Assembly: GCA_027604005.1 (NCBI GenBank)
Contig: JADGJT010000439.1
Location: forward strand, 1,936-16,632
DNA: 14,697 nt
Source of the DNA: Dinochytrium kinnereticum
Lineage: Eukaryota > Chytridiomycota > Chytridiomycetes > Chytridiales > Chytridiaceae
Reading direction: 5' to 3'
Part shown: positions 11,443 to 14,697 of the stretch, in pieces
How positions within the stretch are numbered: position 1 is the stretch's first letter
Layout of the letters: every line of letters starts with the position of its first letter
The notes under the pieces: model-generated
The model's database searches: none
Seen by the model: only the letters and a program-made list of their open reading frames with translations
Told to the model about the DNA's origin: nothing
Position numbers and translations under genes: made by a program

Positions 11443-11739
11443 GCGTGAGCGTGTGTCGGAAAGGGGGGGGGGAGGTGCAGGGCACACTTTGAAGCTTGTC
11501 CTGCTTGCTGCCGTTTCTTTTTTTTTTTTTTTTTTTTTCCCCTTTGGACAATTGAGCGGGAAAAGCGCTTGCTGGTGGGAAGAAACGCGCTTTCCATGGG
11601 GCTGAGAAGTGGGTTAATTATGGACACAGCTGCAGAGAATTCAGCTGCCTGCCTGCCTCCTTGCCTGCCCTCCACATCCAATCCCCTCTGCTCTGCCCCC
11701 TCCTCACCACCCCCCCCGCTGGACTCCACGCACGCCGCA
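11443..11739. promoter_or_regulatory. Shared divergent promoter region of the TPR and SCAMP genes
   Basis: Only 297 bases separate the two start codons, so both promoters must lie here or overlap the genes. It contains a run of 10 G (11463-11472) and a run of 21 T (11518-11538), a poly(dA:dT) tract of the kind that excludes nucleosomes at fungal promoters. No TATA or CCAAT box was found. Two in-frame ATGs for SCAMP lie at 11596 and 11620. Confidence 0.6.
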
Positions 11740-13275
11740 ATGAACAACAGCAACCCGTTTGGTGACAGCGACGAGAACCCGTTCTCCGACCCCGCGATCT
11801 CAACGGCCCTGAGCAACACAACCGCCTACATCTCAATCGATGATCCCCCCGTCTCGGTCACGGGGGCTTCCGCTGGGATCGCCGCTGGGGCTAAGGCTGC
11901 TCCCGCCGGCGGTTATGACTTTGGCTCGGCTTCCAGCGCCCCGGCCACTTCGGCTGCTGCACGATCGCTCGCCGCTAAGGAAGAAGAGCTTAAGAAGAGG
12001 GAGGAGGAGCTCGCCGCAAGGGAACAGGCTCTCCGTGAGCACCAGGAAAACCTTCGGAGTCATGGATTGAACCTTCCTAACTGGTGAGGTTTTTTTTTAG
12101 ATTCCGCAATTTGGAGCGATGAACGGATGGACGGATGGACGGATGGATGGATGGCGGGAAGATCTCCCTTTCTCCATGAAATATCAAGTGGGGGGGCGGT
12201 TAGCCTAAAGAGTGTGAGAACTCGCCCTCTTTGGTCTGTGGAGATGATCATTAATTGGAATTTGCCGGTGCATCTATCTGCATGTTATGAAGGGGGATCA
12301 TTATTGGCTTGCTGATATCTCCGTCCACACATGTGTCATCACCATAATCCCACAACTCCACTCCCATAGATCCATTATCATTTTAAGACTCTTCTGGGCA
12401 ATTCATTTAACCCTATTGCGCCATGTTCATCTTAGGCCTCCATTTTATCCTCTGATCTACCACAACATTCAAGACGAGATCCCAGAAACCAGCCGGCCCC
12501 TTATGACCAGGGTAAAGCTTATTGCCCCTTTTTATTTTTGTTCGGCTTGCCTGATATCTGATATCTGTCCATGATTTTAGATTTATCGTTACTGGCTTGC
12601 GACCATTGGTGTTTTCTTTGTTAATATGATTGGTTGCTTGAGTCTTCTCATCTCTCACTCTACCTATTATGGGGCCAGTGATTTTGGCATCTCTCTTATC
12701 TACTGTAAGTGTTTGTGGCGGGTTTTTTCCTCTCTTTCCTCTGCAACTCTTTTTTTAACTGGACCTTTCGATAGTCTTTACCATGTCAGCGTTATCATTT
12801 TATCTCTGGTACAGACCGGCGTACTGGGCGTTCCAAAAAGATTCCGCTCTTTTTTTCTGTAAGTCAGACTGAATCTTTTGTTTTGAGGAAAACCATCTCC
12901 TTTTTCCGGGTCATCTAGTTCTCACTGAAATTTTAAAATTTTATGAGCATAATCTGATGGAATCTCTTCCCTCCCTCCAACCATTCAGACGTTTTTCTGT
13001 TATTTGAAGGGTTTCACTTTCTCTTTGCCGCATATATGTCTGTCGGTCTCCCAGGTTCTGGGTCGGGCGGCATCATCAATATGATTACGGTCCTTTCGGG
13101 TGGTAAAATCGGTGCTGCCGTGATCTGTATCTTCTCCACCGTTGGCTGGCTTTTGGACGCTGTCGGTGCGTTCTTCCTTTGGACCACTGTAAACGTGCAC
13201 ACCAAAAAGGGTGGGCATTCTCTGGAGTCAGCGAGGACTCAGGCTGTTACCATGGGAGTACTGAGAAGTGCCTAA
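11740..13275 (+). CDS. SCAMP: SCAMP family secretory carrier membrane protein
   Basis: SCAMPs are four-helix membrane proteins of the trans-Golgi, endosomes and secretory vesicles that act in membrane recycling. Five exons, 11740-12083, 12436-12511, 12581-12704, 12775-12858 and 12989-13275, join in frame to 304 residues. The cytosolic N-terminus has two NPF motifs (5-7, 13-15), known to bind EH-domain endocytic proteins. An Ala/Gly/Ser linker and a coiled coil follow (about 78-108, KEEELKKREEELAAREQAL), then LPNWPPFYPLIYHNIQDEIP at the membrane entry. Four hydrophobic segments lie near 146-165, 172-193, 211-240 and 253-283. Between the second and third is LWYRPAYWAF (192-201), matching the SCAMP E-peptide WYRPxY core. 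The short tail ends VLRSA. I chose 11740 because SCAMPs begin with NPF just after the start; 11620 (344 residues) or 11596 (352) would be in frame. Confidence 0.94.
12124..12154. repeat. GGAT/GGAC tandem repeat in SCAMP intron 1
   Basis: Three copies of CGGATGGA are followed by TGGATGG, a short tandem array of 4- and 8-base units. It sits 40 bases after the donor of the 352-base first intron (12084-12435). It is a candidate variable microsatellite. Confidence 0.85.
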
Positions 13276-13929
13276 TTTGGAGTCATCCATTCTTTTGTTT
13301 TGTTGAGATCCCCACTGTTCACGTCAGTTGACCACCTAAAAATCTTTTTATGCCTGCCCATTGCTTGAAAGTCGCCCGTTATTAAACTGGATGACACCTG
13401 ATCTGTTATTTATCGCTATTTTCCGTAATTCATTGGGCCATTAATCGTCTTGCCAAGTGTTGTTGTGAGATTCAAAAAAAAAAAACTGGGGTGCGGGGTG
13501 AAATGAGCCTCTCCTAAGAGTGTTTATTGAGACATTCTTAAAACATCAACGAAATATTGTAGTAATTCCTCCATCGCGGGCTAAGGATTTAGTTTAGACA
13601 TCCAAAATTTACCCCGCTTAGAGTTATTCATCTTAGGTCGAAGTCATTCTCTCTTGAGTATTTTTTCCAATAGTCTATGCTTTAACAGCTTCCACCACCC
13701 CAGTCTGGTTTAAGGGGGTCCACGGTGAGTTGCAAGAACATCCCGAGCTCGATAAAGGCTGAGCGTGTATAAAAGAGAGAATAGGAAGAACAGAATAAAT
13801 ATTCCCAGCAGAAAACATGGTTTTATTCATGGTTAGATGCTTCTTCCGACCTCATCTCCCATCCATCCTCACTCACCTAAATATTCCCAGCAGAAAACGT
13901 GGTAATATTCGGTGCGACCTTTTTACTTC
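13276..13929. other. Intergenic region between SCAMP and the retrotransposon fragment
   Basis: No gene was recognised. ATTAAA at 13381-13386 is a possible SCAMP polyadenylation signal. A run of A lies at 13475-13485. A textbook TATAAAAG stands at 13768-13775 on + with no convincing gene after it. The right end holds a 26-base direct repeat and should include sequence 3' of the minus-strand retrotransposon, perhaps LTR remnants. Confidence 0.5.
13796..13903. repeat. 26-base direct repeat pair
   Basis: The 26 bases at 13796-13821 recur at 13878-13903 with one mismatch (CATGG against CGTGG), offset by 82 bases. The core is AAATATTCCCAGCAGAAAAC. The pair lies just beyond the 3' end of the copia frame, so it may belong to its untranslated tail or LTR, but no full LTR could be defined. 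Confidence 0.8.
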
Positions 13930-14586
13930 TTATTCCCCAACCCACAGCTGATGACCAGCCTCCCAAACACTCCCCTTCATCAGCCCCAGTCCCTCTCTAT
14001 GACGTTCAAACGGGATACACGGCAAGAATTTTGTCAGAATGTCCGCTGTCATCTCCTTCGTTCCCAAATGTCTGACTTCCGCCTCCCTTCTCCTGACCAC
14101 ATCCCTCAAGAACATATACTTAACGTCTAAGTATTTCGTTTTGTTCCTGTCTGCCCCTTCCTGGGCGTTCCGCACTGTCCCCGTACTATCGTACCATAGT
14201 GTCGTGGGTCTCATCTGCTCCATCCCCAGCCATTTCAACATATTCCTGACCCATAACACCTCCTTGGCTAAACTGTGTAGTGCAATGGTTTCCGCTGCAA
14301 CCGTCGACTCCGCTACTGTTGGTTGTCTCCGACTTGACGCTACTACCGCTCCTCCACATACTAACACAACTAAACCCGAGGTTGATCTTCTCGTCCCCTT
14401 GTCCCCAGCGAAGTCCGCATCTGAGTAACAGGTCGGCTCCATACCGTTCGCCTCGTCCAAACCAATCGATGAGTTCTTCGAATCGCTCCCTTTTCCTCGA
14501 GTGTTTTCTGTTGGAGTGAGGATCGCTAGGTCAGTCCGCTCTCTACTTCTTGAAGTGATAAATAGTAAAGGACAGGGATTCAACAA
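13930..14586 (-). mobile_element. Ty1/copia retrotransposon fragment, RNase H domain and polyprotein C-terminus
   Basis: One open minus-strand frame of 218 codons carries the copia-type RNase H region. It shows YSDADFAGD (54-62), RRSTSG (66-71), SSRRQPTVAESTVAAET (84-100), LWYDSTGT (130-137), KYLDVKYMFLRD (151-162) and TADILTKFLP (180-189). Acidic residues D56, E99, D133 and D182 match the expected active site. The usual KHIDxxYHFIR histidines are replaced (Tyr152, Met158). The frame has no internal stop in the domain, yet reverse transcriptase, integrase and gag are missing: the frame is closed just upstream of 14586 by a TAA and that flank does not look like copia coding sequence. It is therefore a truncated copy. 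The stop at 13930 follows a normal-length tail. It is unrelated in function to the neighbouring genes. Confidence 0.92.
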
Positions 14587-14697
14587 GATTATGTTTTATG
14601 CATGCTTTATTATTTAGACCAAAACATCTACTTAAATATATCTGAAGACTTCTCATGAACAAAAGCTAAGGTGCGGAGCTTCACAGTCCGTAACCTC
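14587..14697. other. AT-rich right edge, no feature recognised
   Basis: These 111 bases lie where the rest of the copia polyprotein should be, but contain stops in the element's frame and no recognisable coding sequence. They may be flanking DNA at the truncation point or part of another element continuing past the window. Confidence 0.5.

Noticed and set aside
13817..13951. 44-residue reading frame starting with ATG downstream of the TATA box
   Set aside because: It is short, resembles no protein, overlaps the direct repeats and runs into the copia frame on the other strand.

Overview
The window is nuclear DNA of an intron-rich eukaryote, most likely a fungus outside the yeasts. The evidence is a peroxisomal-type malate synthase with fungal sequence character, GT..AG introns mostly of 50-350 bases, C/T-rich leaders, and a fungal-looking TPR protein next to a SCAMP gene. 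An early-diverging, chytrid-like fungus would fit the intron density (12 coding exons in one 352-residue kinase gene), but this lineage call is inference. No tRNA, rRNA, CRISPR array or bacterial-type operon was seen.

Layout, left to right. Positions 1-703 hold the 3' part of an unrecognised helical-protein gene on +. Positions 1039-3071 hold a complete ethanolamine kinase gene on + (12 exons, one of only 5 bases). Positions 3980-6461 hold a complete malate synthase gene on + (8 exons, 542 residues, C-terminal AKL peroxisome signal). Positions 7650-9209 hold an unrecognised coiled-coil gene on - whose last three exons are clear and whose 5' part is uncertain. Positions 9261-11442 hold a 638-residue TPR-like protein on - (2 exons). 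Positions 11740-13275 hold a SCAMP family membrane protein on + (5 exons, 304 residues), divergent from the TPR gene across about 300 bases. Positions 13930-14586 hold the RNase H end of a Ty1/copia retrotransposon on -, cut off upstream.

The genes do not form a pathway cluster. Malate synthase belongs to the glyoxylate cycle, ethanolamine kinase to the Kennedy pathway for phosphatidylethanolamine, and SCAMP to post-Golgi and endosomal membrane traffic. They look like ordinary housekeeping neighbours with a transposon fragment at the right edge. I rebuilt exon structures by hand from reading-frame continuity, splice sites and family motifs; no transcript data were available.

I did not find a convincing new biological system. 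The points most worth a second look are the 5-base microexon in the kinase gene, the last malate synthase intron, whose retention would remove the peroxisome signal, and the two coiled-coil genes I could not place in a family.
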